DNA of 64,000 nucleotides from Unio delphinus (GCA_029339505.1 JAQISU010000098.1:729001-793000), one strand, 5' to 3'; shown: positions 22,301 to 32,887, numbered from the stretch's first letter. Translations and numbers: made by a program. The notes: generated by a model from the letters alone, not told the origin.

Positions 22301-22894
22301 TCGGAAAAACCCATTGAGATCTATAACTCTTTCATAGGCTGTAAATATACCTAAACGAGTTATCTCCCTTGGTGTTATATAGAATAATGCAAAAACATGA
22401 TTAGACATAAACGAACTGTATTTTTTGTCCAGTCCTTTTGGAAACGATGATCGATAAATTACTTCTGCTACTCTTCGTACTGAGGGTATACAAATATCAA
22501 AATATATACCAGCTTCATTCATAGATTGGAATATAATTTCTTCGTTAGTTGCTGTATTAAAAGATTTTACAGGTCTCTTTCCAATTGATTTATAAGAACC
22601 AGTTCCTCCTCGTTTTAAATTCTCACTCTGTGTAACAGCTTCCAGATTATTCAAAGAACTATTCCTTGGATTAGAATCAATGTGATCAACTACAAACCCA
22701 TCCTTGATCAATCCATGGAAACATTCGTATATTATTCTATGATTGTAATACACTTTCCCTCCAGCGTTAAACTTCAAATACCCCACACAATTGTTAGCGC
22801 CAACTGACTTCTTCAGTGTACGGTTTCTGATAATACCATCACTAGATGCCTCATAGTTTGCAATCACAGGGTGTGGTCGGAATTTTTGGTTCAT
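22232..22894 (-). CDS. HNH endonuclease of Polinton A
   Basis: A 220-residue open frame. It begins MNQKFRPHPVIANYEASSDG, a NUMOD4-like DNA-binding motif. The HNH core follows (YYNHRIIYECFHG, then VVDHIDSNPRNSSLNNLEAV and TQSEN), then a helix-turn-helix resembling an intron-encoded nuclease repeat (SMNEAGIYFDICIPSVRRV). This is the layout of phage-type homing endonucleases. The last 40-50 residues are probably an artificial extension into the duplicated 3' DNA. B has a homologue (32874-32350) at the same position, so the gene is a stable part of this Polinton lineage. Confidence 0.8.
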   Translation of the reverse strand: MNQKFRPHPVIANYEASSDGIIRNRTLKKSVGANNCVGYLKFNAGGKVYYNHRIIYECFHGLIKDGFVVDHIDSNPRNSSLNNLEAVTQSENLKRGGTGSYKSIGKRPVKSFNTATNEEIIFQSMNEAGIYFDICIPSVRRVAEVIYRSSFPKGLDKKYSSFMSNHVFALFYITPREITRLGIFTAYERVIDLNGFFRLFLSGNIIYFVRKRIKYIVFYK

Positions 22895-22906
22895 TTATAT
22901 ACTATA

Positions 22907-23258
22907 CTATTGTTTGCCAAATTCATTCTTTGGTTGAATTATTACATTACTTGAAAATCTTTCAATGTAGTCTTGGGGTGTTCTTATGATTTTGTCGTTG
23001 ACGCTGTCAGAGGTAGAGTCATGGAATTCTTAGTTCTTAGTTCGTTTATCATAATAACGCTTCAGCTCTCTGTATCGCTTACCACCACAACCGAGACACA
23101 ACTGTGATTTTCCTCGCACTCCTACCCCACATCTTATACAAGGAATCGGACCAAGGCTTCCATGCCGAAAGCTTTGCATATGATACCCACAGAATTCCTT
23201 TCTGCATGTTTTGTTACTGGATTACTGATCCAATCATAAGCCATTTGCATTGATTCAT
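22907..23258 (-). pseudogene. Zinc-finger protein of Polinton A (broken)
   Basis: It starts MNQCKWLMIGS and follows the intact B gene (33211-32888), with cysteine codons in the same order. A stop occurs after about 15 codons, and frameshifts follow. It is transcribed away from the polymerase gene, whose start lies 44 bp away. Confidence 0.75.
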
Positions 23259-23301
23259 TATATAATATATTCTCTATTTAAATACTTGTTTTAAGTATAA
23301 T
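23259..23301. promoter_or_regulatory. Divergent promoter between zinc-finger and polymerase genes (A)
   Basis: The 43-bp gap contains TATATAATATATT and TATTTAAATACTTGTTTTAA. The second block is conserved almost base for base at 33220-33246 in B while neighbouring DNA differs. TATA-like words occur on both strands, so one short promoter probably serves both genes. Confidence 0.55.
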
Positions 23302-23556
23302 ATGAAGGAATTCGAGAGATTATCAAAAATTAAGCCCTGGAAAAATGCTAAATTCAATCTCGATAGAATCCCCGTAGCACCAAACGGTAAAATTCGTGAT
23401 AGAACCATGATAACTAAAATCCGTGATTGTTTTAATGAATTCAAACACGATGGAGCATCTCACTAATAGTCAACATTTCGAATTGATGGTAACGTTGATG
23501 CTACTATGAATGACGAAAGAGCAGCAAACATAATCTCACATCTTGGGCGAAAAAGG
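23302..23556 (+). pseudogene. Polymerase-helicase gene of Polinton A, first part
   Basis: The 5' end of the A polymerase gene reads MKEFERLSKIKPWKNAKFNLDR, matching the B gene start. It contains two adjacent stops (TAA, TAG) after GASH. Polinton B begins after 23556 with target duplication AAAGG (23552-23556). The gene resumes at 39155. Confidence 0.85.
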
Positions 23557-23744
23557 AGCAGCAGAGAGGGACGAATCCTACAACTTTTTTTCAGGCGTCC
23601 ATTCGATATTCCAAGGCTTCCTACAAATGCTGTCCTTTTGGCAAAATAACGCTTCAGTGAAATCCTATGGGATTTTCCAGCAAAACAAAAATTACGCCAT
23701 TGCGCCCTAGCCGCTGATAGTTAATAAATTTTCCATGATGAAAA
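23557..23744. repeat. Left terminal inverted repeat of Polinton B
   Basis: This pairs with 38960-39149 in inverted orientation (about 188 bp). The outer 14 bases are identical to those of A; the rest is related but diverged. Confidence 0.92.
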
Positions 23745-25036
23745 TGGTTTTGCGACTTTACAAACAGACTAATCGCTAACACCTCACCGCGTAGATCAAT
23801 CAAATTATTTGACTGGTCAGTGAGTCTGAAATTAATTCTCGTTAGTAAATTATTATGGCATCACATATGGACGGGATTAATTGGATCCTCAACAATTAAA
23901 AATCCTGGAGGAGCTGTTGGTGCAAATGAATAGAGAATATACCCTTGTTGGGCTTGATTTCATTGCTCTAGATTAATTTGATAGCATCCTTCAATTGCAT
24001 CACATACTAAATTAAGCGCAATCACCGATGAAATATTTACAGTTTGCGGGGCAATATGCCTACCGCCGCCATCTGGTCATTATTATATTTGAGGATTAAT
24101 GAATCTCCTCGTGGAAGATTTCTTTTCCATGTGTCGTAAATTATTTTAAAACCAATATCGATGGTGTCGTTAAGTTGTTTCTTTAAATCTGGTACTTTAT
24201 ATCCGGGTAGTTTAAATGTGGGAATATCTTCTACGCGTATATTATATGCTATCGCAAACTCCGTTCTCGTTTTAGGATTAGTGTCACCGAGTACCTCTTG
24301 AATAATTTGTAAATGATATGTTTCCATGTCATCGATGATTTTATTACATGTTTCTACGACGCTGATAAATTCATCTCGGGTGAGAGTACCGGATTTAAGA
24401 GATATTAACAACAGCGAAAAATCATTATTCATCACTGTGAAATTTTCAGTGATTTTATCTTGTCGAATTCGATAATATCTGACGCGATTTTCTATTATTC
24501 CAGTGAAAAAATTCAACTTGGTGTATTCGTTAGAACTTTTTACTGGATTATCGGATTTTATTCTGTCAGTAACATAATCTAATTTTTGTGGTTCAGGTGG
24601 TATGTTAACTTGTCGAGGTGGGATTTCAGGCCATCCCAGTACGGTTCTTATAGAACTCTGATAGATATTTACGACATACCCCTCTGTGCTTATTTCAATC
24701 GCGGATGATAACGTCGGTTGATGAACTTTAATAGCAATTTTCGATTCTTCTCCCGTGATTGATTTTATTCTACGTTGTAATTCAGCATCAATTTGTTCAA
24801 TTTGGTACGACCCAGTTGGTATAGAAACAACGTTCCAGTCTGGGGTACCGTCGTCTTTATTCTTATACGAGAACACCAGCGAATTATTGGATTTCTGCCC
24901 GCCAAATGCAACCGATCTAATATTGGGCCAACTATGGTATATTCGTAATTTAGCTAATGCAATTTCTTTCACTGGAATCGGGGAAGGGAAATTTATTCAC
25001 ACTAAATTGTGGATTTGTTGAGGTTATTGATATCAT
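23654..25036 (-). pseudogene. Penton-like virion protein of Polinton B (broken)
   Basis: This is the copy B version of the gene at 12601-11334. The main open piece (24972-24037, 311 residues) holds the N-terminal domain (KEIALAKLRIYHSWPNIRS, GSYQIEQIDAELQRRI, LGWPEIPPR) and the helical middle. A frameshift near 24985 separates the start, and another near 24075 separates the C-terminal domain, which has the FRLTDQSNNLIDLRGE motif. Without a stop at the expected place, the frame runs into the left inverted repeat to TGA at 23654. The start Met at 25036 is one option. A penton/vertex role is inferred. Confidence 0.72.
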
Positions 25037-25562
25037 GCTTGTTTGTACCGGAGTGGTATTTTTTGCTATTCGTTGAAGTAGTTCTTGTGACATTATTATT
25101 ATCATTGTTTACAATTTCTAATTTTGATACCTTGAAATCATAAGTACGTACCATCGCGGAGAACTCGTCTTCGGTAATTAATGAGTCATCAATCGATGAT
25201 GATATCAACGAGGATAATTGCGAGTAACCGTTAGATGCTATTTGATGTTTTACTGTATTCTCGTTGAGTTTTCCCTGAGAACATGATGATAATGTTTTAG
25301 TGATTGCATTTGCAACCCCAGAAATTGTTGTCACCGCGGATATATAAATTGGAACAGCAATCGGAGCTATCATTGTAACTGAAGAGAGTATAATACCAGC
25401 TCCGGCCATTACACCAGATACCGAATACACTGTAACGTCAATGACTGTAATTCTCCTGCGGTATTTTTTTATTTTTATTGCATACTCCTCAGCGAGTGTT
25501 TTGAGTTTCATTGAAAATTCTTTGACTGTATCATAGCGATATTGTGACGGCGTTGATGTCAT
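25002..25562 (-). CDS. Hydrophobic virion protein of Polinton B
   Basis: An open 186-residue frame. It has a charged helical N-terminus (QYRYDTVKEFSMKLKTLAEE), a basic RRR motif, a hydrophobic Gly/Ala-rich segment (residues about 48-90) that could span or insert in a membrane, a helix with SQLSSLISSSIDDSLITEDEF, and a polar Asn/Thr tail. It overlaps the start of the penton-like gene. Copy A is frameshifted. The arrangement matches a recurrent Polinton protein of unknown biochemical role; an internal membrane or minor capsid function is inferred. Confidence 0.7.
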   Translation of the reverse strand: MTSTPSQYRYDTVKEFSMKLKTLAEEYAIKIKKYRRRITVIDVTVYSVSGVMAGAGIILSSVTMIAPIAVPIYISAVTTISGVANAITKTLSSCSQGKLNENTVKHQIASNGYSQLSSLISSSIDDSLITEDEFSAMVRTYDFKVSKLEIVNNDNNNVTRTTSTNSKKYHSGTNKHDINNLNKSTI

Positions 25563-25587
25563 TTTTATTTTAAAAACGTTAGCGTTT

Positions 25588-26573
25588 TCAATTCAGATCT
25601 GCTACGAACTCCACATACCATGTTACTGATGCGTTATCTAGATTATCATCAGTGTTCGTGAATGGTTGAGTTGCATCCTTGTCAATGATCGTCGATATCA
25701 CGTTGTTGACACCAGATGAAATCAGCGATGATATATTAAATTGCGTCGAAAACACTAGTGTTAATCGATAAATACCCTTGACTGTCGCATTGATATATAG
25801 TATATTGTTTGTAGGGATCCACTCAAATGATCCAGATCGAAGTGTGTATATGTTATTGCTTAAGCGATCATGAGGAATTTTTACCTTTTCAGGTCGCGGA
25901 AGATCGTTTTTGATCGTTGTAACATCCGTGTTGATTACTTCCAATTGCCGACCAAATAGAGTTATTTCATCGAATTTTGTAATGATGTTATCTAGAGTTG
26001 TTTTAATATCGTCCGGTTTGATATTTTTTTTGTTAAAAAAAACTTATCAACGGCGTCATCGGTTCTGTTAAAGTTTTTTCGTAGTGCGCCAAAATCGGCT
26101 ATATGAGTATCAGATCGCAATTTTGCTAAATTGTCGACCGCGGTTTTTATCGTTGCAAGATTCGGTGTGGTCACTGGTGGAACACCAAGAAATTCTCGTA
26201 GCGGTTGATTGAATTTAACAAATACGTCGCTGAGTGATTTTAATGAGTTTGCTGTGTTATCTACTGTTGTTAGTTTTTCTGTGACCGTCGAAACAAGTAC
26301 ACCTGGTTTGAGTTTACCATCCTGAAACAGCGCAATAGCGTTATAGGCACCGTCACGTCTTCGTATTAAAATGTCATCCAATGACACATTACTGGTTTTC
26401 AACTTGCCCTGGCGATCTTGAAATACAACTATTTCGTTTGGGTCAACACTTGCTAAATTCAACGTCTCAGCGATTTCATCTTCAATTATTTTTTTTACAT
26501 CCTTGATAGAATCCGCAGATGTTTCCGATGTTGGTTTTGACATTGAAATAGAACGTCCCCAAATATCAATCAT
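25588..26573 (-). pseudogene. Fibre-like protein of Polinton B
   Basis: The first 193 codons (26573-25992) begin MIDIWGRS and contain DPNEIVVFQDRQGKLKTSNV, then heptad-like helical repeats (LKPGVLVSTVTEKL, TIKTAVDNLAKL). The second piece (25944-25588) holds the C-terminal beta-rich domain (NATVKGIYRLTLVF, YVEFVADLN). A shift near an A/T run at 26035 separates them. N-terminal peptide, coiled shaft and beta head suggest a receptor-binding fibre. The gene lies 23 bp after the protease gene and 26 bp before the hydrophobic protein gene. Confidence 0.65.
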
Positions 26574-26595
26574 TATTGTTAACGCACTTGTGTTT

Positions 26596-27027
26596 TCAAT
26601 TTATGGACTTTTTCACTAAAAACCTCCCACTGGTATATTCGTTTACAACCATATGTGGTGGTTTCCACGGAAATCCAAAGGATTTTAATATCTCCGCGAG
26701 GACATTTAATACTTCACAACCGCATATTGGTGGATCATTTAATTGTTGTGTTGGCAGCGTGGAATAAAAAATCGGAATTGAAAGTTTTGATATATACCGC
26801 ATAAACTCTTTTGGAGGGGCTAATCCATATGAATCAAAATAAACAATCCCACGTGGATCAATCGCGTATGCAACCCAGTGAGCTCCCTCCCCGTTGGAGT
26901 TATCAAGATTGATGATACCGGTTTCAACGTTATTTGGTTTTCTCGGTAATTTATCTCTCATAAAAACCCCTCTGAAGCTTTTTATCGCTAGTTTTTTTAA
27001 CATCATCAATTAAATCAAAATTTGACA
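26596..27027 (-). pseudogene. Adenain-type cysteine protease of Polinton B
   Basis: A virion maturation protease with FRGVFMRDKLP, the catalytic His (AHWVAYAIDP), the acidic residue (YFDSYG), and Gln then Cys (TLPTQQ, PPICGCEVLNVL). The conserved start MSNFDLI at 27027 is in a different frame from the core. The change is at an A7 run that copy A shares. The core alone is open from an internal ATG at 27009. No other defect is visible, so the enzyme may have been encoded until recently. Confidence 0.85.
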
Positions 27028-27048
27028 TGGGAATAATTTGTTTTTCCA

Positions 27049-27493
27049 CTAATAAACCGTTCCTGGTAATCTTAAGCCGCTCCCAATGTACCATGAATAC
27101 GGGGTTCCTGGTAGTCTTAGACCCTTTCCCTTTTCTATACCCTTGCCCAGCTGCTTTCTTTAGTGCCATCTCTGCCGCGGTACCAACGGCTCCTAACGCT
27201 ACCGCTTTCGCTACCGCTGGGGCAGCCGCTGCAATCAATGCTGGTTTTGCAGCTAACAATGGAAATATACCACCTGATTGCAGCCTTCGAAAATACAATT
27301 TAAACCCCTCGCTTATTCTTTAGCGCATCATTGAAATATTTGATTTGACTATCCGTCAATGATATTTTATGTGTACCGCCGGACATCTGCGCTGGTTTCA
27401 ACGTTATTGTGGTTCACATTCATTAGCGGATTTTAATTTTAATTTCTTGACCTGACCATCAGTCAGCTTGACACTAACAACACTATATGTCAT
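27049..27493 (-). pseudogene. pX-like core protein of Polinton B (broken)
   Basis: It starts MTYSVVSVKLTDGQVKKLK. A stop and frameshifts follow, then the hydrophobic part (SGGIFPLLAAKPALIAAAAP) and the Lys/Gly stretch. The tail has twin GLRLPGT motifs ending in VY-stop, in another frame. Compared with copy A, differences in the tail are mostly synonymous and both end in a stop, so that frame was the selected one. Confidence 0.72.
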
Positions 27494-27578
27494 TTTATTA
27501 GAAAACACATTTATGCTTTCAATTTATCTAATTGCGAAATCGTGAAAATCGTTTAAGATTTCAACAAGGATTTTTCAA

Positions 27579-28989
27579 TCAAAGATTTTCCACTGGTGCA
27601 TCAATAAGTTTCATTCGTCCGCGAACGCCTTCAAGTAGCATTGATTTATCACTGAGAATGACAGCAACCGCTCTATAATTAGCAATAGCGCCACGAAGGA
27701 CATTAGCTCTGAAGTGTATATCAACGACGGATTGCCTTGTTAAATCAAGATGTTCCAGCGAAAAGTAGTAGATCGGATACAAGTTTTTAAAATCATATTG
27801 CGATATTTGCAAACCAGTATCAACATTTTGATCACGGCCCATATATGACAGCATGCGATGGTACACGCATGCAATATGGTTTTGACCGTAATTAAGTTGT
27901 ATATCCTCAGATGGTTCCTGCTGTCCGTTTATTCTCAACGAGACATCAGTAACTCCTAATGGATCAAATACCATATGGCTGTGCAATTGTGAATTAACTC
28001 TTGTCATATCCTGCAACGCAATAAATATATGACGTGGAGCTGCAACGCCTTGTTGTGATGCCAAGTGCCATGTAAATGTAACATTGATATTTGATTGTTT
28101 AACATCTGTTGTTGTTGTTAGCCAACTTAGCAATGATTTGCCACCCGCATCCATAAATGATAGTAATCGTTCTTTTGTGGTGATTGATGGAGTCATTACT
28201 AGCATCCACATTGACAGTTTTGTTAAAATGACTTTACCAGCATCAGCATCTGGATTTGCAGGATCCGCTGAAATTCTCCAGATTGCATCACCGTCACTAC
28301 CCTTTCGTACGAGTACTACTGTATGCTTCGCTCCATAAATAACTTTTCGTACATTTCTACAGAATCCAAATATATGATGCAACGGAATCGCACATGAAAA
28401 CGATCTACGTTGTCCTGCCAACATTGATATTCGTGTTGCAGCTCCTAGATTGTACTGGGGATCAGTATTTATAATCATATTCTCGACATCAACAGCAGCA
28501 TTACCAGCATTATTATTTGGTCGTCGTACAATAAATTGAGTGGTTCCAGCAGTGTTTTTATTATCTTTTGCAAACATCATAGACGGACCTGCTGATCTTG
28601 TATAATCGTCAGAATATCTTGCTAATCCAATTTTTGTTGTAGCCTCATCAACATCACGTTCTGGAGTCAATCTCTTTTCCGTCAATGAGATATCTTGCAC
28701 TCTCAAATTGCGACATGATACCATTATTGACTAAGCCGACTTTGGCACCATCTGGATACTGTGCGGGTACAGCAGGAGTATCAGCACGTTGTACAAGTTC
28801 TCCTTCAACATCGATAAACGCTTCAGCGGGTAGAAAGTATTTGCTGGTATCATGGACTTGAAGTTCAATTCGCGATCGAATATCCGATTGTACTGCATGA
28901 TAGGAATAAAACTGATAATCGCGGACGGAAACATCTTTGCGTACTGGGGCATCCATATCGAACACGGGGTCAGCTGTTGTTTTGAACAT
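27579..28989 (-). pseudogene. Major capsid protein of Polinton B (single frameshift)
   Basis: Piece one (28989-28654) has MDAPVRKDVSVRDYQFYSYHA, FLPAEAFIDVEGELV and LVNNGIMSQFESARYLIDG. Piece two (28724-27579, 381 codons) has IGLARYSDDYTRSAG, HIFGFCRNVRKVIYGAKHTVV, FTWHLASQQGVAAPRH and YPIYYFSLEHLDLTRQS. Together they make about 480 residues, the size and motif order of Polinton double jelly-roll capsid proteins. One frameshift near 28670 is the only defect. The protein would form the hexon-like capsomers of the particle. Confidence 0.9.
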
Positions 28990-29100
28990 TATTATTATTA
29001 TTATTCACATCAGTGTTTTCAATTGTGAAACTCATGAGTTTAACGCTAGCGTTGAAAATCGAAGATTTTCACTCAAAGAGTTTCCATTACTTTGCAATCA

Positions 29101-29556
29101 TCATTGTCGTCGTAATTTCAAACCGCTTCCAGCTATCATGTTTGCGATATGATCTTGGTTACTGTTCGCCAGCGCCGCAGCCACCAACGATGCTAATTTT
29201 TCTTCCACTGCGCTATTTATTGCTTTGTTGACACTTGCAGGCATCACTGTTGTAGATGGCAACGGCAATGACGGTTGCTTTTTTCGTCGTCGCACCAATG
29301 ATGTTATTTTATCCTTTGCTGCAGAAAATGCCTTTCCTGCAAGATTTCCAACAACGTTAATTCCTTTATCACGAATAACATCAATGGCTTTCATTCCTAA
29401 TTGTTTAACTAACGGCGCCACTTTTGGGGCCATTCTCGTAAATAACCCCGCAATGGTATTGCCGATACCATCTCCGTAGTATGCTTTATAAACAGGCAAT
29501 AGTGAGTTTACCACATACACGCTTGTTGGTTTATCATGGTTGTAGTGTATGATCAT
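29101..29556 (-). CDS. pVI-like basic virion protein of Polinton B
   Basis: An open 151-residue frame, about 70 percent similar to 17443-16973. It has a polar N-terminus with KPTSVYVVNS, a glycine-rich YYGDGIGNTIAGLFTRMAP motif, an amphipathic region with GMKAIDVIRDKGI, a basic cluster (RRRKK), and a GSGLK C-terminus. The gene lies just upstream of the capsid gene. A minor capsid or membrane-lytic role is inferred. It is intact in both Polintons, unlike the larger genes. Confidence 0.62.
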   Translation of the reverse strand: MIIHYNHDKPTSVYVVNSLLPVYKAYYGDGIGNTIAGLFTRMAPKVAPLVKQLGMKAIDVIRDKGINVVGNLAGKAFSAAKDKITSLVRRRKKQPSLPLPSTTVMPASVNKAINSAVEEKLASLVAAALANSNQDHIANMIAGSGLKLRRQ

Positions 29557-29590
29557 CTTGTTATAAAAACACTAGTGTTTTCAATTGCTA

Positions 29591-30754
29591 TCAATTTCTA
29601 AATACTAGTGTGAAACTCTTTGAGTGAAAATGGAAAATTTCTTTCTTCGAGTTTAATCGGTCATCAAACCCATCTACTAATTCATCAATGAGTTCTCGAT
29701 ATACATCAATGTCCAAGATACCGCCGGCAAATAATCGTCTGCAGATATCAGCTGCTTCATTAATTATTTCAACGGAGTTGTTTCCGGCTCTTTTTCTTCC
29801 TATAAGTACTTCTAACCGTGATATATCACTGAGAATATTACCAGGGCATGTCACGGTTGAGTTCAAATTCGAAGAGTTTCCAACAATGATTTTATCATTG
29901 ACTTTGTCATTGCCGCTATTTGAAAAACCCTTTCACTACTATATCCAGCTGCTTTGTCTTCTTCTTCTTGTTCTTATACTATGTTTTGAAAATACGCCTC
30001 AATATCATCTTCGGACTGATCAGACTCCACTAATATTTCCGAATCCGCATCATAACGCGATTGTTGTTTAGCAGGTAAAAATGATATTTTTTTGCAGGTT
30101 GTTGTCGCCGCCGCTGCAGTCTTCGTGGTTTTTGTGATTTTTGTTATTCATATTCATTATACACTGTACTCACCATTTTGAGATATTCAATATATGACGT
30201 ATTGTCCTTGTCAACTTTATCTGTTTTAGTTTTAATTTTGTAAAATATATCAGCCCAATGTTGTATATCTCTTACATACTTGTGTTGTTCTGGTTTTAAC
30301 ATTTTTTTTTCTGTTTTCATACGTCGTAACAACAAGAGTAGGAAACCTTGCTGGGTCAGTCTTACCAATTGCTGCTAACCCTTCGTTAAATCGCGAGCGT
30401 AATTCATCTACTATTTTTTCACTAGTCTTTTTCGGACCAGGTGGTTTTTTTTTGTAATAGCGCTGTCTTTTCAGTTTCCGCTGCTATCTTTTCAAGCACA
30501 CCAAGGACAGGCACTTCTCGTCGCGCTCCTTTCTCAGGGATATCTCCGTATATCGCACGTTCTGTAGCCGTTTTTACATCTTTGGTCACGTTCGTTATTG
30601 GGGCAAACAGATGTTCACTTGAAACAGAAAAGTCAGTTTGCAGTTCTTCTCGTCGTTGAAGTTTATTACGTAATCGGTCTCTGACTGGTAAAAGCTTATT
30701 AATGGCTGCCAGTCTTTCTCGTGCCAATTTAGTAGTTAATGCTTCTGCGGTCAT
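29591..30754 (-). pseudogene. Minor virion protein of Polinton B (broken)
   Basis: The gene starts MTAEALTTKLARERLAAINK and includes TATERAIYGDIPEKG. A frameshift near 30450 leads to a block with MLKPEQHKYVRDIQHWADIFYKIK and YIEYLKMVSTVYNEYE. A Lys/Arg/Gln linker, an acidic patch (ESDQSEDDIEAYF), GYSSE and the C-terminal domain with ISRLEVLIGRKRAGNN and YRELIDELV follow. It is the first gene of the virion block. Copy A has the same domain order and its own breaks. I do not recognise a specific function. Confidence 0.6.
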
Positions 30755-30922
30755 TATTGTAAAAACCCACTGAATTTTCAAATGCGAAATTGTGAAAAAT
30801 CCTTGTTGAAATCATACACAATTTTCACGATTACGCATTTGACTTTACCGGGGAAAAAAAAAAAATCCACCCATTGATAAATTCTTTTGTGCGTATTTTT
30901 ACTTCCCTGATAGGAATTCCAT

Positions 30923-31309
30923 TCATGACGTGTGTATACTATCATTCATAGCGTGAGGGTCTATATGGGATTCTTCAATCAGCCGCTTCATGTTACGAAC
31001 TTTAGAGGCTATCTCGGATCTAATCTGGTACTGTTGCCCTAATTTCTGTCTAATTGATTCAACGATACTGAATAACTGTATGAATACATTAACGTCGTTA
31101 CGTTACAACGAGGCATTAAATGATTTTTGTTTTCTTTTTATCAGCGAATACATCTTGGGTAAAACGTAACGACCTCGTTTTGATTGATCATCGATATGCT
31201 CATATTCAGACATAATGCGTTCAGTGTCTAGATTTTCCGATAATACAATTCCGCGATTTTTCAAATTTGAAATTTCAGCAATTATATTATTTACATCTTG
31301 AATATCCAT
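30923..31309 (-). pseudogene. Small helical protein of Polinton B, one stop
   Basis: From MDIQDVNNIIAEISN the frame is open for 68 codons to a TAA at 31103. It continues in the same frame through RNDVNVFIQLFSIVESIRQKL and SEIASKVRNMKRLIEES to TGA at 30923. The composition is charged and helical. No copy was recognised in A, where the hAT element and repeats lie. It heads the minus-strand block of B. Function unknown. Confidence 0.5.
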
Positions 31310-31397
31310 TATTATTATAACATATTTCATCTCCAATTTGAAAAGTGAAAACCCCATTTTGCAATATCGCTGACGCGCTATGACGTCAGAGAAACCC

Positions 31398-31706
31398 AGA
31401 GGTTACTTAATTAACTTAATTAACTTAATTAAAGACAGCACATACATGAAAACCCCATTTGGAAACCCCTTTCGCGTCAAATAACGTGAAAGAGACCCAG
31501 AAGTTACTTTATTAACTTAATTAACTTAATTAAGGACAGCACATACATGAAAACCCCATTTGGAAACCCCTTTCGCGTCAAATAACGTGCAAGAGACCCA
31601 GAGGTTACTTTATTAACTTAATTAACTTAATTAAGGACAGCACATATATGAAAACCCCATTTGGAAACCCCTTTCGAGTCAAATAACGTGAAAGAGACCC
31701 AGAGGT
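31398..31706. repeat. 101-bp tandem repeat, about three copies
   Basis: The unit contains TTAACTTAATTAACTTAATTAA (palindromic PacI-like words), then GACAGCACATA, ACCCCATTTGG and CGTCAAATAACGTG. GACAGCA starts at 31434, 31535 and 31636, so the period is 101 bp. The palindromes and location upstream of the virion block suggest a regulatory or replication role, which is inferred only. Confidence 0.85.
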
Positions 31707-32060
31707 TACATATACGACAACACATCTTTGGAACTCCTTGGTTGCTTTCATATCCAAATAAACCCAAGGTGGACCCGAAACATAAATCTCCGGCGGGAGG
31801 CCTAACGTGACAAATGCCATATTAGACCGCCCAGAAGATATGCTTGGGACATCACTGTTAAGATAGTACAATGCCGGTAATCTCCATCGAGTGTTTGGCA
31901 GATTGTAAGCATACATATACTTAATTAACTTAATTAAGCATATATGATACAAACATGAAATTCGAAGAATTTTCAACGACGGGGCGGATCTTCTATGGCC
32001 ATCCGACAAATCAAAAGCAACCCATGAAATCAACCCGGTAGCATGATTGACAAAAGACAA
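31605..32060 (-). CDS. Unrecognised ORF in Polinton B, possible captured sequence
   Basis: An open frame of 151 codons. The middle part (about 31910-31740) has balanced composition (RWRLPALYYLNSDVPSISSG, GLPPEIYVSGPPWVYLDM) and looks like protein. Both sides are made of TTAATTAA repeats read as LIKLIK and are probably non-coding. No homologue is present in A and I cannot name a family. It could be a fragment of a captured host or viral gene, or chance. Confidence 0.35.
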   Translation of the reverse strand: MSFVNHATGLISWVAFDLSDGHRRSAPSLKILRISCLYHICLIKLIKYMYAYNLPNTRWRLPALYYLNSDVPSISSGRSNMAFVTLGLPPEIYVSGPPWVYLDMKATKEFQRCVVVYVTSGSLSRYLTRKGFPNGVFIYVLSLIKLIKLIK

Positions 32061-32170
32061 CCTCGCGTCATGTCAACGGCGTGGATTAGTTTTGATTGGT
32101 CGGATGGCTTTTGAAAGCCCCAAGCTTAATACCTTTCATATGGTATATAAGGTGACTAATACAGAAGCAT
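31995..32170 (+). promoter_or_regulatory. TATA promoter region with inverted repeat (B)
   Basis: Inverted arms GGCCATCCGAC...AATCAAAA (31997-32015) and TTTTGATTGGTCGGATGGC (32091-32109) are followed by GGTATATAAGG (32140-32150). The second arm contains a CCAAT-like ATTGG. This resembles a plus-strand RNA polymerase II promoter, although the next genes downstream (HNH, zinc finger) are on the minus strand. Confidence 0.4.
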
Positions 32171-32349
32171 CAATCCACAGGGTGTGTTATTTTATTTCCT
32201 TGAATACTTGTCAATAGTGTTTCACAGTATTTAAATGAGACCGAATATTGAATAAAACACTAAAAAAAGAATAGAACTGTTAGCTAACATTAGTTTTCAT
32301 CGTAACGGATAATTAATTAATTGTAATAGACCCATGTCACATAACTCTG

Positions 32350-32874
32350 TCATGCGACTTTGTCGCTGGTGGATTTATCTCCCTTGATATATGAAAATTG
32401 TATCCTGTGTGTTGTCTTTTTTGAGAGAGCTGTTTGATAAATTCCTTCTGCTACTTTTCGTATTGAGAATATACAAATATCAAAATATCTACTGGCTTTA
32501 TTCATTTATTGAAATAATTTTACTTCGTTAGTTTCTGTATCAAATGTTTTCACACTCTTTGCTTGTTTTGCGTGTTTGCCGGTTCCGCACATTTTTGTAT
32601 TCTGACTTTGAGTAACAACTCGTAAGTTATCCAATTTGTTATTTTGAGGGAATCCATTAATGTGATCAATCACAAATCCGTCTTTGATTAATCCATTAAA
32701 TGCTTCAGCTGCGATTCTGTGATTAAGATATGTTTTATTTCCAACAGAAAATCGCAAATACCCGGCATTATTTACCTGTCCAACCGGCTTCTTTAGTCTG
32801 AGATTGCTAACAACACCATCACGGGATGCTTCATAATTAACAAGCAAGGGGTGAGGTCTGAAATCTTGGCTCAT
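32350..32874 (-). pseudogene. HNH endonuclease of Polinton B (one stop)
   Basis: It starts MSQDFRPHPLLVNYEASRDG, then the HNH core (YLNHRIAAEAFNG, VIDHINGFPQNNKLDNLRVVTQSQN). After 122 codons a TAA stops the frame. It continues in the same frame with MNKASRYFDICIFSIRKVAEG, the helix-turn-helix repeat also seen in copy A, to a stop at 32350. Homing-type endonuclease of the NUMOD4/HNH kind. Confidence 0.78.
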
Positions 32875-32887
32875 TTGTATAATAATA

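Noticed and set aside
27027..29152. Plus-strand frames opposite the B virion genes
   Set aside because: Shadows of the minus-strand genes, with no motifs of their own.
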